Positions 11,626-23,459 of a stretch of 64,000 nt of DNA are shown here, in pieces. The notes under the pieces were generated by a model. That model was not told where the DNA came from, did not search any database, and saw only the letters and a program-made list of their open reading frames with translations. Position 1 is the stretch's first letter, and every line of letters begins with the position of its first letter. Source of the stretch: Anthostomella pinea (lineage: Eukaryota; Ascomycota; Sordariomycetes; Xylariales; Xylariaceae); contig CAUWAG010000020.1 in the NCBI GenBank assembly GCA_963556695.1, positions 2,294,001 to 2,358,000 on the forward strand, read 5' to 3'. Position numbers and translations under genes: made by a program.

Positions 11626-13680
11626 TTCGGAGATATAGCCGCGGATTAGCATGCAACCGCACTCAACACCTCTCTGTCCTCTGTGTAATCCTTTGCTTTC
11701 TCATCTCACTATCATGCTCGGCGCTCTTCTGTCATCCATCCACACCTTCCATTTCCACAGTCACTCGTCCCCTCTACAACCACTGTCTCATCACAGTGAG
11801 CATCTCGGCACTGCTGATCCATCGTCACGGGTTCCCCTTTTACTGCAAGATGAGCCGGAATCTCAAGAGACAACACCCGGCCGACGTTTCCAAAACGTAT
11901 CTTTTTCTACCCCCTGCTCTGCGTTGGTGCTGATGGCAACATGCGAGACACCGAAAAAGGCATGTCGAGGAGATCCTGGACGGACCGGCCACGAAGGAGA
12001 CTATATTCGGATCTTGGTATTACCAAGGACAAGGATCAGATCGATCAATACTCAGCGAGAACCACCCGGAATCCTACGCGATGATTGACATACCCGCCGC
12101 GCAGGTTTCACCACGGCCGTGGAGGCCAATACTCGCGCCATGGAGGCCCTTCAACCTCCGAGACCTACCCGGAAGCGGAAGGCACCGCAATCCCTGCAGG
12201 TTCCCCTGTCACAGCACACATGGCAAGCGCCCAGGCCTGTCGCCATGCAGGAAACACAGGCTGCCCAGGCGAATATCACGCCGCGAGCCCGGAGTCATCA
12301 GCAGAGCACACCTCAACCTCCCAGGCATACCGCTATGCAGAAAACACAGGCTATCCAGGCGAGGAGTCGAGCGAGGAGTCCAGCCAAGAAGACATTGCTA
12401 AACATAGCAACAGTGACGGCGACTTTTCTCACCCCGAACGACAGGAGCAGGCCAATCGTAGAGACCTAGACATCGACTCCCACCCGAGAACACGATGATC
12501 TCCGGAAAAAACCCCAACGATACACCGAGGGAAGCAGACGGGCAAGGTGCGACTACAGAAGCGACTGCAAATGGTTAGTTTCCAATCATCATGTTTTATT
12601 TACGTTTATCAAACTAACCCAGTACTACCAGAGCCGGCAGACCATGAATTTCCAGGCGGTAGTTGAAGCAACATAGGAAAAAGCGAGCCCGACCATCAGG
12701 GAACATCAACTACCCAGACCCAGACCGCACCGACGGCCAAGACGGCGAACATAAAATGAAGGTCGAGGCCCCGGCAATGGTGGCGACGAGCATACTGGCG
12801 ACGAGGATTAAGGCGGCAGCGATGATGAGGGTTACGACCATACAGATGATGAAAGTCGAGTCCCGACCCGTTTGTGGATATTGAGTCCGGGTATGAAAGA
12901 AGCGATAAACCTACATAGCACGATGATGATCCCATAGAAAAAGATGAAGAGTCCGATGATAACGAGAAGTTCGAGCCCTCGAACATCAATAATAATAACC
13001 AGGTCGGTGACTCAAGCATCCCAACTGGAAGAAGGACATGGGGCAACATCGGCCCGGTCGATATTCGTCTCCAGACTAGTATCGCCCAAACCATTCGAGG
13101 ATATGAACAAGGTGCCCAATGATCGGGTACTGTTGGTCGCCGTCATCTGACATCCAGGACCCACACGAGGACACAGCCAAAGCTCAACTCAACACCATGG
13201 CAGCGAGCGTCATCTGTGACCATGATGACTCGGTTCTGGCACACCACCGGAGTTTCGAACTAGGTTACAGCCCCAGCCGCCTAGTAACCATTCAAGAAGG
13301 TGATGGTCATTATAACCACGGCCTTGGAAGCTAATACCCGCGCCATGAAGGCCTTCGCGAAGAGCCATAGAAGACTGACTTACGAATACCATGGAACCCG
13401 CCCTAGCTGGATGGTACCGTCAATCCCAGAAAATTCCGTGCAATTCCCTAGCAACGAGTGTTCGGTGGACGAAGAGTACTGCCTTATGCTGAAGGCCCAG
13501 TCGCGAAGGTGCAGCAGTTCATCGCAGACTGAGTGCCAGTGGCGGAGTTCGGGAGAGGGGAAGGGACGCAATGGCACGTGGAAAGAGGTGTCTGGTTTCA
13601 TGTCTTCCGCGGCCGCCGTGGTCGACCCTTTCGCTTTAACTATGGGTGATGTTGCAGCTAAATCACTAAGGCCCAATTAA
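11626..13680 (+). pseudogene. Decayed coding fragments, including a signal-peptide-like start
   Basis: About 11651 a frame opens with Met and a hydrophobic stretch (HLTIMLGALLSS) resembling a signal peptide; a diverged copy lies at 23663. Around 11943-12120 another frame is open and coding-like (EEILDGPATKETIFGSW). From 12119 a basic Gln/Pro-rich frame carries an internal duplication of about 70 nt. A probable intron sits at about 12577-12630 (GTTAGT donor, ACTAAC branch, CAG acceptor). A segment near 12105-12155 (VEANTRAMEAL) recurs near 13312-13355 (LEANTRAMKAF). No continuous gene can be assembled. I take these as remains of one or more lost genes of unknown function. Confidence 0.35.
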
Positions 13681-13980
13681 TGCCTCAATGATGCTACGTG
13701 CCATATTTACGAGTACTTGTGGTGAAACTAGAACTTTATGAAGCCGAACAGTGGCATAACTCGCCGCGTGATCCTAGAGAGATAGGGACCAGCTGTAGTT
13801 CTACTCTTGGGTCACTGATATGTGTTGTGGTCGGTCGACGACGGCGGATTTTGATTGTGGGGCTGGGTGGATCAAAGGCCAGGAGTGCATGTCAAAATGG
13901 CTCAGATGGTCGCACGTTTTACCTTGGCAAGTTCACCAGCGGGAAGGGTTGAGCCGGCTGGTGACTGTGTCGAGGTCTGC

Positions 13981-14020
13981 GGGAGTCATCAGGAGTCATC
14001 AGGAGTCATCAGGAGTCGTG
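13981..14020 (+). repeat. 10-bp tandem repeat, about four units
   Basis: The unit GGAGTCATCA repeats head to tail, the last copy diverged. No coding context. Confidence 0.75.
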
Positions 14021-14518
14021 CGGCCAAAATGCGGGTGAAGTTGGGACGGGCAGATTTGCCGAGGTTTTGCCGGTCAATGCAATAAGCGTCATTTCGTCTC
14101 ATGAGATGCCTCCTTCTTCTTGCCATCTCAATGTTCGAACTAGACTACATAGGTCATCCGACTAATAATGGATCAATCGCAGCAGGCAGGGCTTTCGAGG
14201 GGCCATTCGAGGAATAAGTCGGGCGCAAGACGTGAGTGATATTGCCTGTTGATTCAATGTTGTCCCCGATTGAAGATGAGCCTGGGTGCTCGCTGCAGGC
14301 CCGAGGCCTGGAACAACCCAACATTGAACCGGACACTGCACAGCCATATGAATGAAGGAAGGAGTCGGATTGAAGCACCAGGAAGGCTCCTTTCTACTGA
14401 TAGGCCATGAAAATGAAACATTAGATGCCCCTCCCTCTATGTTCGCTCCCTTACTTCCCCGCGACTTCGACGCTGTTCTCGACACCCTCCCGAAGACCGG
14501 ACACACCTCCAACTCAAC

Positions 14519-15981
14519 ATGCAGTTCACTGATATCTTCCGATCTCTAGCCTCGCGGCCTCGGTCGTCGACGAAGGGACCACTTGATGTGGACGAGTAAG
14601 CTATGATATCCAGTGCCAGCTCGATTGCCCTGATTACAGCACTGATCCCCATGACCTAGTGCTCCTCTGGCCTCCCCATTATCACCACAAACCAACCGCC
14701 TCAGCGCAAGCCAGCATGCAAGCCCCCGAATCAGCACACCACAGGCCCGCTCGCCCTCGCGGCCCACAGCAGCAGCACCGCCCTCGTCATCATCAGACGC
14801 GCCCCTGACATCCAAGGACTTCTCGTTCCTCCTAAAGCCCGAGATCTACCACCAAATCTCCCCCCTCTCCATCCCAGCCCCCTTCCGCACACCCTCGCGG
14901 CAACCCGCCCCGGAAACCCCTATCCCAGACCTCCTGTCCAGCGGGCACTTTCGCGCGGCTGCCATCGCCGCAGTGCAGGCTCTAACCAGCAGTCCCGTAT
15001 CAGCAACAACAGCCGCGGCACACCCACCCGCAGACCCGACGGACCACGCCCGCATTTTCGAGCTCCTGTACACGCGCCTAGCCTGCCTCTGCCTCATCGA
15101 CGCGGTCCCGCTCGCCGCGCAGGAGGCCAAGGCGCTCGAGGATCTGAATTCGGCCTTCTACCTCGACCCGCTCAGCGGCGCGCACCTGGTCCCCTGGGAG
15201 CTGCGTACCCTGGCGGTCCGGCTGCAGACGATCGGGTTCGGCGACCCGCGCGGCGCGGTGATGAGCTACTATGAGCTGGCGCGGGAGGCGCGCGCCGAGA
15301 TTGCGAAAGCTGGCAGGGCGCACGACCACAGCGCGGCCGAGGTCTGGAAACGCAGGCTCGCGGAGCTCGGCGTGAAGGTCACCGGCGCCCTGGTCGAGAT
15401 GGACGACCTGGCGTCCGCGGCGGAGCACCTGGCGTCGCTGCCAGAGAAGGGTGGGGGCCGCTTGGCGACGAGTCGCGCGCTGCTGTGGCTGCACCTGGGC
15501 GATGTGGAGGCGGCCACGCGGTGTGTGCGGGATGGACAGGCGGGCGAGACGGGCGCAAGGGTCGTGGGTGCGCTGGCTGATATGGCGGATGGCGAGTACG
15601 TAGCCGCGCTGGGCAAGTGGCAGGCTCTGCAGGCCGAGATGGAGCAGAATGGGGTTCGGGATGAGATGGTTGGGGTCAACCTTGCCGTCTGCTTGCTCTA
15701 CACTGGACAGATGCCTGAAGTGAGTTCTCCCCTCCCATACCTTTACCTGAGATCGATCACGAGCAAGTTACTGACGCTTGGATTCGCAGGGTCGCGATAT
15801 CTTGGAGGGTCTAGCCGAGGCGGGCCTGACGTCTCATACCTTGCTCTTTAATTTGACGACTATGTACGAGCTCTGCACGGAGAGGGCCAAGGGTCTGAAG
15901 GTCAAGCTGGCGGAGCGCGTGGCGGACATGCAGCCGTCGGCGCAGGGCTGGGAGAAGACGAATGGGGACTTCAAGCTCTAG
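14519..15981 (+). CDS. TRAPP complex subunit 12-like protein (TPR)
   Basis: Three exons join in phase: 14519-14595, 14660-15719 and 15790-15981, giving 442 aa. The start at MQFTDIFRSLAS is chosen because its intron (GTAAGC...CCTAG) restores the long frame exactly. After a Ser/Pro-rich N-terminus (residues 25-75) comes a block beginning KDFSFLLKPEIYH, then helical TPR-like repeats, ending in VGVNLAVCLLYTG and LLFNLTTMYELCTERA. These two C-terminal motifs are characteristic of TRAPPC12. The family belongs to the TRAPP tethering complex (TRAPPIII in animals), which activates a Rab/Ypt GTPase in ER-Golgi traffic and autophagy at membranes. The gene has no visible lesion and is probably housekeeping. 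The GC-rich coding sequence contrasts with its gene-poor surroundings. The fungal subunit's exact role is inferred. Confidence 0.88.
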
Positions 15982-16227
15982 AAGCGAGGGGACCTCCACT
16001 TCATCCCGGACGAGTCACAGGTAGATTGGATGCAGTGAGTAAGGCAACGGGTAATGAGAAGACGGAAGTGTAAGTTAGCGGAAGACGAATTGGCCACAGG
16101 TTGTCCTGGGGAGCCTTCGTGACGTTCATCTAGCAGTGTAATTTGAGCGCCACAGAAGACAAAAAGCATTCGTGGAACGGAAACTGTCATTTGCGTATCT
16201 CCAACATGAACATTGCTCGCTCAATCA

Positions 16228-17616
16228 TTAACAAGACCTCGCGTAGCCCTTGAGCCGACACGCATGTATTCTTTCATTCTCGTCTGAGGCCTTCTCGTCT
16301 TTAGCCTTCTCGTCTGTAGCCTGCTCGTCTGTGGCCTTCTCGTCTGAGACCTTCTCGTCTGAAACGGTCTCATCCGCTACCTTCTTCGAGCCTGAGACCG
16401 TTCGCTTGGTATCAGTGCTCTCTTTCTTGGCTTTGGATGCGGCAAATCTCTGGGCGTGAATGGCGGCGGCTGCGTCTCCAACTGCCTTCCAGTGGTTTAA
16501 GACCCAGTCCCTGACCTTGTCCTCATTGAATAGACCGTCGGCGTCCTTGAGGTCGGCCGGTGCTTGGATGATGAACGACGTGTCGCCGTTCAGGATGATC
16601 TTCTTCAGGGCGGAGGCAACCAGGCTTCGGTATTGCTGTTCGAGACAGTCAGGCAGGGAGGGCTTGATTATGCCGTTCCAGAGTGTCTCTCGTTGTCGTT
16701 GGATCTGCCAAGCCAGTAGGCGCGCGTCGTACGCTTCTCTTGAGCCAATAAATCGCTCGAATGCTTCTTCTCGTACTTGTTCTCGTGTAGCTCTAGGTTC
16801 GGAAAAGCGGCCTTCCTCCCGGCACTTGGGCATGAACTCTTCGGTCCACTGCCGGAACAGGGGGCGCTGCTTCATGCGTCGTCGGTCGTTGGCCTTCAGC
16901 TTGGCCTTGTCCGTCTCGCTACCTCCGGTGGCGTCTTCGTCCGATCTCGCCGGCCGGACCCAGAAGAAGCGGCAGCTGGCCGCGTACTCGAAGAGGTCTT
17001 CCTTGCTCTTGAAAGGCGTCGTCCACTGGCCGCCGTCGGCTGCAAGGCCGAGGAACTCCAGAATCTCGGATGGCTTCCGGGTCAGTAGAACTCTGGCCAA
17101 TTTCTTGTTCTGGTGCTCGACCTCTTGAATGCGCACCCAGAGGCCCTGCTCGTCCACCGTGAGACCCAGGTGGCGGATGGACGAGCCGAGGAGGTTCCAG
17201 AGGTCTCCGTGGGCGTGCTTGAAAAGCATCCACTCGACGTCGCGGTGATCCTGGTAGATGTGTACGTCGACTTGAATGTACTGGGGAGTCTCGGAGCCCG
17301 TATGAAGTTCTTCGGGGTAGGGGATGGCCATGGCGACGACTTTGGCCTGCTCCATCTTGTGCCGAACCGCGCCCAGAAGTTCAATGGCAACCTGGGCCGG
17401 CTTCTCGGGAGGGTATTCATTCAGATTGGAAAGAGCGACGAAGAAGTCAAGGTCTCCAAAGTCTTTCTTCTCGGGTCCTTCAATGGGCGTTGCAACGATA
17501 TCGAAAAACTGTCTGAGTTTGTCACAGCACTGTTCTCGGACGACTCGGTACACCTCGGGAGTCATACGAGGTGTGTGTAAAGGGGCAGGGCCCGAAGCAA
17601 AAGCGAGACCACCCAT
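16228..17616 (-). CDS. Nucleotidyltransferase-fold-like protein with acidic/basic C-terminal repeats
   Basis: This is one intronless frame of 462 aa. Residues 50-60 contain FGDLDFFVAL, resembling the G-[D/S]-x-D metal-binding motif of nucleotidyltransferase-fold proteins, preceded by a helix-rich segment (YRVVREQCCDKLRQFF) and followed by a mixed strand/helix region with DVHIYQD (residues 115-121) that could supply a third acidic residue. The C-terminal 60 residues are a five-residue repeat, (S/T)DEKA-like, then a basic tail. The start could be Met1 or Met18 (MTPEVYRVV); the motif lies after both. No substrate can be named; fungal proteins of this general type are mostly uncharacterised. The gene converges on TRAPPC12 with about 250 bp between stops. 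TATA-rich sequence at 17815-17830 lies upstream. Confidence 0.72.
   Translation of the reverse strand: MGGLAFASGPAPLHTPRMTPEVYRVVREQCCDKLRQFFDIVATPIEGPEKKDFGDLDFFVALSNLNEYPPEKPAQVAIELLGAVRHKMEQAKVVAMAIPYPEELHTGSETPQYIQVDVHIYQDHRDVEWMLFKHAHGDLWNLLGSSIRHLGLTVDEQGLWVRIQEVEHQNKKLARVLLTRKPSEILEFLGLAADGGQWTTPFKSKEDLFEYAASCRFFWVRPARSDEDATGGSETDKAKLKANDRRRMKQRPLFRQWTEEFMPKCREEGRFSEPRATREQVREEAFERFIGSREAYDARLLAWQIQRQRETLWNGIIKPSLPDCLEQQYRSLVASALKKIILNGDTSFIIQAPADLKDADGLFNEDKVRDWVLNHWKAVGDAAAAIHAQRFAASKAKKESTDTKRTVSGSKKVADETVSDEKVSDEKATDEQATDEKAKDEKASDENERIHACRLKGYARSC
16274..16378 (-). repeat. 15-bp in-frame tandem repeat in the nucleotidyltransferase-like gene
   Basis: About seven 15-bp units (plus strand: CTTCTCGTCTGNNNC) encode the (S/T/K)DEKA pentapeptide array. 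The unit length is a multiple of three, so copy-number change keeps the frame. Confidence 0.8.
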
Positions 17617-20600
17617 TGCTCAGAATAGAGTTGGTGGAGGTGAAATATGCTATGACCTGGATATAGATTCAGTTAGTTGCCTCGTTCCTTACCTCGTCGC
17701 TTAAACCATGTGATACTTACCTGGGCTGGTGACTGCGACTGGCCGAAGGAATGACACGAGCAGGTGATGGCGAATTGAGGATCGTATGACAGTTTGGAAT
17801 GAAGACTTCGCAGTATATATAATATCAATATCTGAGGCAGGCTGGTCTGAGGCAGCTGCTGTGTAAGTTGACGAGTCACAATGGGATTGAACAATGGAGG
17901 AGGTGGTGGCCTTTCACTGTGCGGAAAGGGCTGGTTCTGGTGGCTTGAGACCAGGTCGCACAGTACGGTCCTCCCATACTGGTCCAAGCGTTTTGTCCCG
18001 AGACATTTCATTGGTTGGCGAGAGAGTCCGTGCGCTCTATATAGATGACGTAAGTCTAGCTGGAAGGAGTGGACTACATGCCCTTCTATGAGTACTGGAA
18101 CATGTGTTGAATGGCGCACAAGCCACCGTGGCGTTTAGGGAGGTGGCAGTGCACCAACAAGGCCAATAGGGAATTTTTAGGCCACCTAGCCCACAGAAGG
18201 ATTTTCACAGAGACACAACACTCTAACCAGAATCACCAGAATACACGTTATCAACCAGATCAACCATAATACACACTGTTTAACAACATGTGCCCGTTTG
18301 GAAGGCGCGTTGTATATTAGGAAGCAACGAGCCACCCTTCCTTGGCTCCTTAGGGAGAGCCAGATGGGACGAGAAGCAATCCCTTTAATTCAGAAGCAGG
18401 TGGACTCCCACATAAGTTTGCCAGTGGCCACCTGGCCATATCCAGAGTCAGGCAAGTTCACAAGCTCACACATCCTCTCAAGCACCTTCCCCATACCATC
18501 ATTGCAAGACAAAACTGTTTTTGTTTAGCCAAACCTCTGGGCATTTCGTCCTTGTTTCACTTTGCCCTGCTGCTTTGCTGCCGTGGTGAACGCCTTGGTC
18601 TTTCCATTATCCTCCCGCCCAGGCCGCCCCAGGCAAACTCAGCACTTCCTTTCACTCGTCCTTCATCCGTTTTGCTTGTTGACAAAGATCACCATTCGAC
18701 ATTATCGCTACGTCTTTAGTTGGATGATGATTACCCGACAGATTAGCAGGGGCCATCGTTGTCTAGAGTCACAAACCGAAGCTCGAGCACACACAGAAGG
18801 GACGTAATCACCTTGCCTTTATGTGGGTTCGGTACAAAAATAAATGGGATGGGTGAAGTACTTCCGACAACGAGAAGGAGCGCTGACAATGCTTCAAGAG
18901 TGCCTGAATGTGCCAAGCTCACCTAGAAAATATCTACAGTTGACACATGAGATCAAGTGAGTACACCACACGAGATTTTATTGTGCACTAGAATTAATCA
19001 AAATTGGAGAGTTGTCTCAGCTCCTGTCGTAATAGCCCCATTGGCCTACCCCCTTTTGCTCTATAGCAACCCCGCACGGGCCAACAATACTCGTTGCCTG
19101 GCGCAAAGCAGACTTGCCTGGCTATGCACACAGCCAGGCTTACTTTCAGTACGAAAACTGAAGGAATTTTTCACACCTGGAATGTTCCACGAACCAATCG
19201 TCCCATCACGCTTGCCTCCCTTACCTTGTTCCTCTCTTTCACCCAACTTAGTCAGTCATCCCAGCCAGTTCTTCTATGAACATCTTCACGTGGATCAGGT
19301 CACTGACATCTTTATCATCAGACGAAAGAACATACGGGCATCATGTTACCTTGCTTCAACCAAATTTGGTGCTGTTCAATAATCACACTTCCCAACGCGC
19401 AATCTACTTTCCGGCATCACGGTCTGCAAACACCGTGATCGGCTAAGTCGCCACATCAGCAGCCGCTGGTCACCCTTGGCCGCGTTGCTAACGCGGCTCC
19501 GACGCCCTTGGCCTTGGCCACATTACGCTCAACACTCGTTGAACGCAACAATGAAGGTAGCCACGGGCACTGCCATCGCGGTCACCAGCTCTACCATCAC
19601 GATTGGTAATATGACCGAGAACATGAACCAGTAAGTGCAACCACCATCGCAGTCAATCGGCAACTTGAGAATGGCGATCGCAAGCTGAACCATCTCTACA
19701 CAGAACAAGGCGCAAGGCTTAGACATCATCCCCCATCGGTTGAATCGACCGCTATGAAACCACTGCATTCGTCAAGAAGAGCCCCGACATAATCACCGAC
19801 ATGATTGCTCACATGATCACCTTCATGATCGCCGATATCGTCATCCCATTATGACTCGAGGTATCTCAATCCAGCGACTTGCTGTTCAACATACGAGAGA
19901 TGAGAACCAGCCTTTACCTTGCCTTTCCTCCCACTCAAGATGGCACCTACCAACGAGGGTACCAACCAGATCACCACCCGTGACTCGGAGACCATGGTCG
20001 CCGTCTTCAGGTCATAGAGGAATGCCCCAGCCGTGATCATTGCCGCGCTGTGGTACACGAACGCAATGGCAAGCACTACTCTGCACCTACCAAGACCAGA
20101 ACCGCACAAGTCGCCACTCTTGGGCGGACGTGCCTGCTTCAGACGTCGTCGTCGTGACGATCCCAATGCTTTGCATGGGTGGTGTGCGGTCAAAAAGCGA
20201 TGCTTATCAGTAGCTTCCTCCCGCTGACCACGTCGGAATGGCGATAAATCAGATGAAACCGTCTGGACGGTAAGCGGTAAGTCACCGTGACAGTCAACAT
20301 CGGATGAAAGAAGAGGCTAGAGAAGGTGGTCACAGCGGTCTGAGTATGAAGTCATCAGAAGCTGGCAAATACGACAGAGGATACCGGCTTGTTCGATGGC
20401 AGTCATCGCAATGGACCGTGCCTGCCAGGGCTGGTCGTAAATTTCGCGATTAACTACAGCTACGCACGCGGCACCAGAGCACTCCCAAATCTGCCCACCT
20501 GAGAGTTCGGGTCCCTTGATCAGACCCGTGAGCGACACATCCTCATGACGGATAACCCATGGTGCGGGCTGCTCACCAGAGCAGTGCCATCATGAATGGA

Positions 20601-20683
20601 CGAAACGCTCGCTCGCGGGCAACAACTTGACCGCTGCATGGTGGCTTGCCCTCCCGATGAGTTTCAGGCCATCGGCCGTGCGT

Positions 20684-20770
20684 GAGGGCGTGCTTGCAGA
20701 TCTGCCGTCTTCCGGAAAAACAGTCACGACTATTGCTCTACTTCAGAGTGGATTCGAAGAGTTTCCGCCA
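20684..20770 (+). pseudogene. Fragment resembling an SNF2-type helicase Walker A region
   Basis: The frame reads GVLADLPSSGKTVTTIALLQ, close to the motif I (GILAD..G.GKT) region of SNF2-family ATPases used in chromatin remodelling and repair. No other helicase motif follows. A neighbouring frame (about 20850-20935) ends with ALLDTAALALQ just before a GTACGC donor-like site and looks like a different gene scrap. I take the helicase-like piece as an isolated relic. It could also be coincidence, since the match is only about 25 codons. Confidence 0.35.
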
Positions 20771-21453
20771 GATGTCCTGCTTCAGACTTCATGTTCCCAA
20801 CCCAGCAGATTGATAGATGGTATCAATGTTGTGGAATCAATTCAGGCTCTGCCGTGTCCTGCTTCAGAACAACCAACAAGTCCACCAGGAAGAGTACACA
20901 GATGCACTTCTTGACACAGCTGCCCTCGCTCTTCAGGTACGCGTCGTATGCTGGTAAACAACTCACCGTGCCGGCAGTCGAGAACCGCGGCGAGTTTGAC
21001 AGTGGGCCGCCTGCCCTTCCTTGTTGCGCATTTCTCGCGGCTGCTGCTGCTTGCGGTCACCAGCGACAGGCCACTGCGACAGTTGTATCATCAGCAACAC
21101 CAGCACCGGCTCCCGAGATGCTGGAGCCTGTGGTCCCTTGCCATACAGCAAAAACCAGCAGTGGGACGACACCTGGCTGCCCGGACTAATGGATGCTTTC
21201 CACCAAGCAATCAGCTGTATCTGGTTGGTACCTCGTTATGAAGACATACCAATCTCGGGCGTTTGTAGCTTCTCGGACAAAACGGCCGCCAGAGAAACCC
21301 AGACTGCACCAAATCCGAATCAGTGGTGCCGGTTCTCGATCCAGCTCCTAGAGAAGCCATCTCAGTCTATTGGACTTCAAAGATGAAACTGTTCCAACGA
21401 CACTACAGATTCAGAGTCAAATCAGCGAATGCAAAGCTTTGACAGGAGAGTTA

Positions 21454-21651
21454 TTGATTGATTGATTGTATTTAACGTGGGGGGTAGCTCCTCAGTAGTG
21501 CAAACCACGCCTCCCAGAGCCTCTGTATCGCAGGGTTGTGGAGGTCTCAAGATAATAAGTACAGTCAGTCCCGCTCACGGGCCCATCCCCGTTGTTGCGG
21601 CGGTATGACCTTGGGGTCATCCATCTGGTCCTTCAAGAAAAGCTATCTATC
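21454..21651 (-). mobile_element. 5'-truncated Tad-like LINE copy (3' end only)
   Basis: About 183 bp match, with about three differences, the 3' end of the LINE nested at 40778-42109, in reverse orientation. On the minus strand it ends in ACGTTAAATAC and a short (AATC)n tail. The insert is flanked by a perfect 14-bp target duplication, TGACAGGAGAGTTA, at 21440-21453 and 21652-21665. This is the classic product of target-primed reverse transcription with early termination. It contains no coding capacity. Confidence 0.92.
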
Positions 21652-23459
21652 TGACAGGAGAGTTAGAACTGTCCGAGTGCGGGACTGCTTCAAGCTGTCT
21701 GTATGGGCTCTGCTTCTTTCTGGACTCTTTGCCTACTTCACGAGGAGAACCTTCAGGCCAAAGAATCGAGTGTCATCCTCTGCCTCGAAGTGTAGAAGCA
21801 GACGGATCTTAGCTGGTTGACGCCGCAACGATCGGACAATGCATGATAGGAAGGGTTTGTGCTGGATCGTTCGCAGTGGTGGCGCAGAGCTTGACGCCAT
21901 ATCTCTTTGGCAGATCTGACGATGGCAGCTTTGTCTTTAGCCACGACTGTAGTCACAAAACCTACGGTGATAGCCGATTGTCTTTGGTGAGCCTCAGATC
22001 TTCGTGGCGACCAGAAGATTCGGCTAGACGTCTACGATTCGTACATGAACGATTTCAGAGACGACCAGGTGGCGCAACGGTGCACAGCCGAAGAGGGTTG
22101 GTACACCGAGTCCAGAAGAAGCCGCACCTCGATTACTGTCTGTGGCATCCCGGGGCCTCACTCGTTTCCGAAGGGCATCCGGGGCAAGTACTGGACCACC
22201 ACCAGGACTATCCTCGCACACCCCATATGGGGACATGATCTCGACCGTCTGCGGTACGCGCTGTAGATGGCCGTGCCAGTCACGGTGAAGGACAGAGGCA
22301 ATGACAATAGTGATTCCGAGTGCGAACTGGCGGCTAAGATACCTGGCGGTCTGGTCACCACCCAACGCGACTCCAAGGGTGATGGCCATTGGAAATTCGG
22401 TAGAGCAGGAGCCTCGCAGTACCTGGATGAGACTGTTGAGAACAAGTAGGGAGGGGGGCTTAGAGCACTTATGAACCCGAGTCGCGCGGGCAAGCTTGAA
22501 GCTCAATTGGTGATGTGGGGCAACGTGGCTACCACGGACACCTCGACCTCGATTACCGATACTGGCAATGATCTGACCCGGAGCAGTAAGATTTTACCCC
22601 TTCTATCCTGTCCACCTATCAGTAACACAAACTGATGTCAGTCTCTAGGAACCGAAACCAAGAGAACGAGGCGCCGGTCCGAAAGATGAGGGGTCTGCAG
22701 AAGAATGATATATGATGTGGGAGCGGGCCAACTTCCTGCAAGGAATCTGGATCGCGATCTGGATCTCGGAAGTGTTTCTGGTGGTCCTCTAAGCCCTGGT
22801 CGGGTCTCCCGTTTCGCGTCAGTGGTGAATCGTCGCTGCACTATGACCGGTAGGGTGCCTGCATTTCGCCCCGCCCCATAGTTGCGTTCCCTCGTGGCCA
22901 CGTCTGAGAATGCCCAGGTCAAGATCATTCGAGACGGGAGCGCCACAGCCAGGTGTTGTCGTACGCATGGTGCCAGCGTTCGGATCACTCATAAAGTGAC
23001 TGCTCCATTGCGGACTGCGATGCAAGTACCGAAGTGAGGTCAGGGCTTTAATTACTCAAGCCGTACTCTGTGAGGTCATTCTGGGTAAGAAGCTTCGCGC
23101 ATCCAATCTCTTTACACCAACTCCAATCCTGATCCTGCTTCATGTTTGTTTAAGGCCTGACTAATGCAAATACGATAGTAGCGCCGCAAAATAAGGGGCA
23201 ATCTCCAGAGACGACAAGTGTAGACAGGACGTCAAAGTTCAGGCCTGCCCGCTTCGAGGGTGTCAACGACACCTATTATCAATGCGGAGAGGTTTCTTCC
23301 GAGATGTTTCGATCCTTCACTGATTCTACGGCGTTTGGACAGAACTCGAGCGGCAATTCAAGAGACGGCAACCGGGCGACGCGGACGGTCGGATTCCCCT
23401 CCTAAGCAACGACCCGGCGGCGGTCACGGATATCACCTTGTCGATTTCGTCGTCGCGGA

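Larger units (their letters stand above)
7420..14518. other. 7-kb gene-poor interval
   Basis: Between the glyoxal oxidase and TRAPPC12 genes no intact gene is seen. The 7.4-8.5 kb part should hold the glyoxal oxidase promoter; a long minus-strand frame there is only partly the real WSC exon. Listed separately are a TA-flanked MITE candidate (8575-8846), decayed coding fragments (11.6-13.7 kb) and a short tandem repeat (13981-14020). From 8.85 to 11.6 kb I recognise nothing. The last 300 bases should contain the TRAPPC12 promoter. Confidence 0.6.

Noticed and set aside
16460..17580. Plus-strand frames opposite the nucleotidyltransferase-like gene
   Set aside because: Compositional shadows of a long, domain-bearing minus frame.
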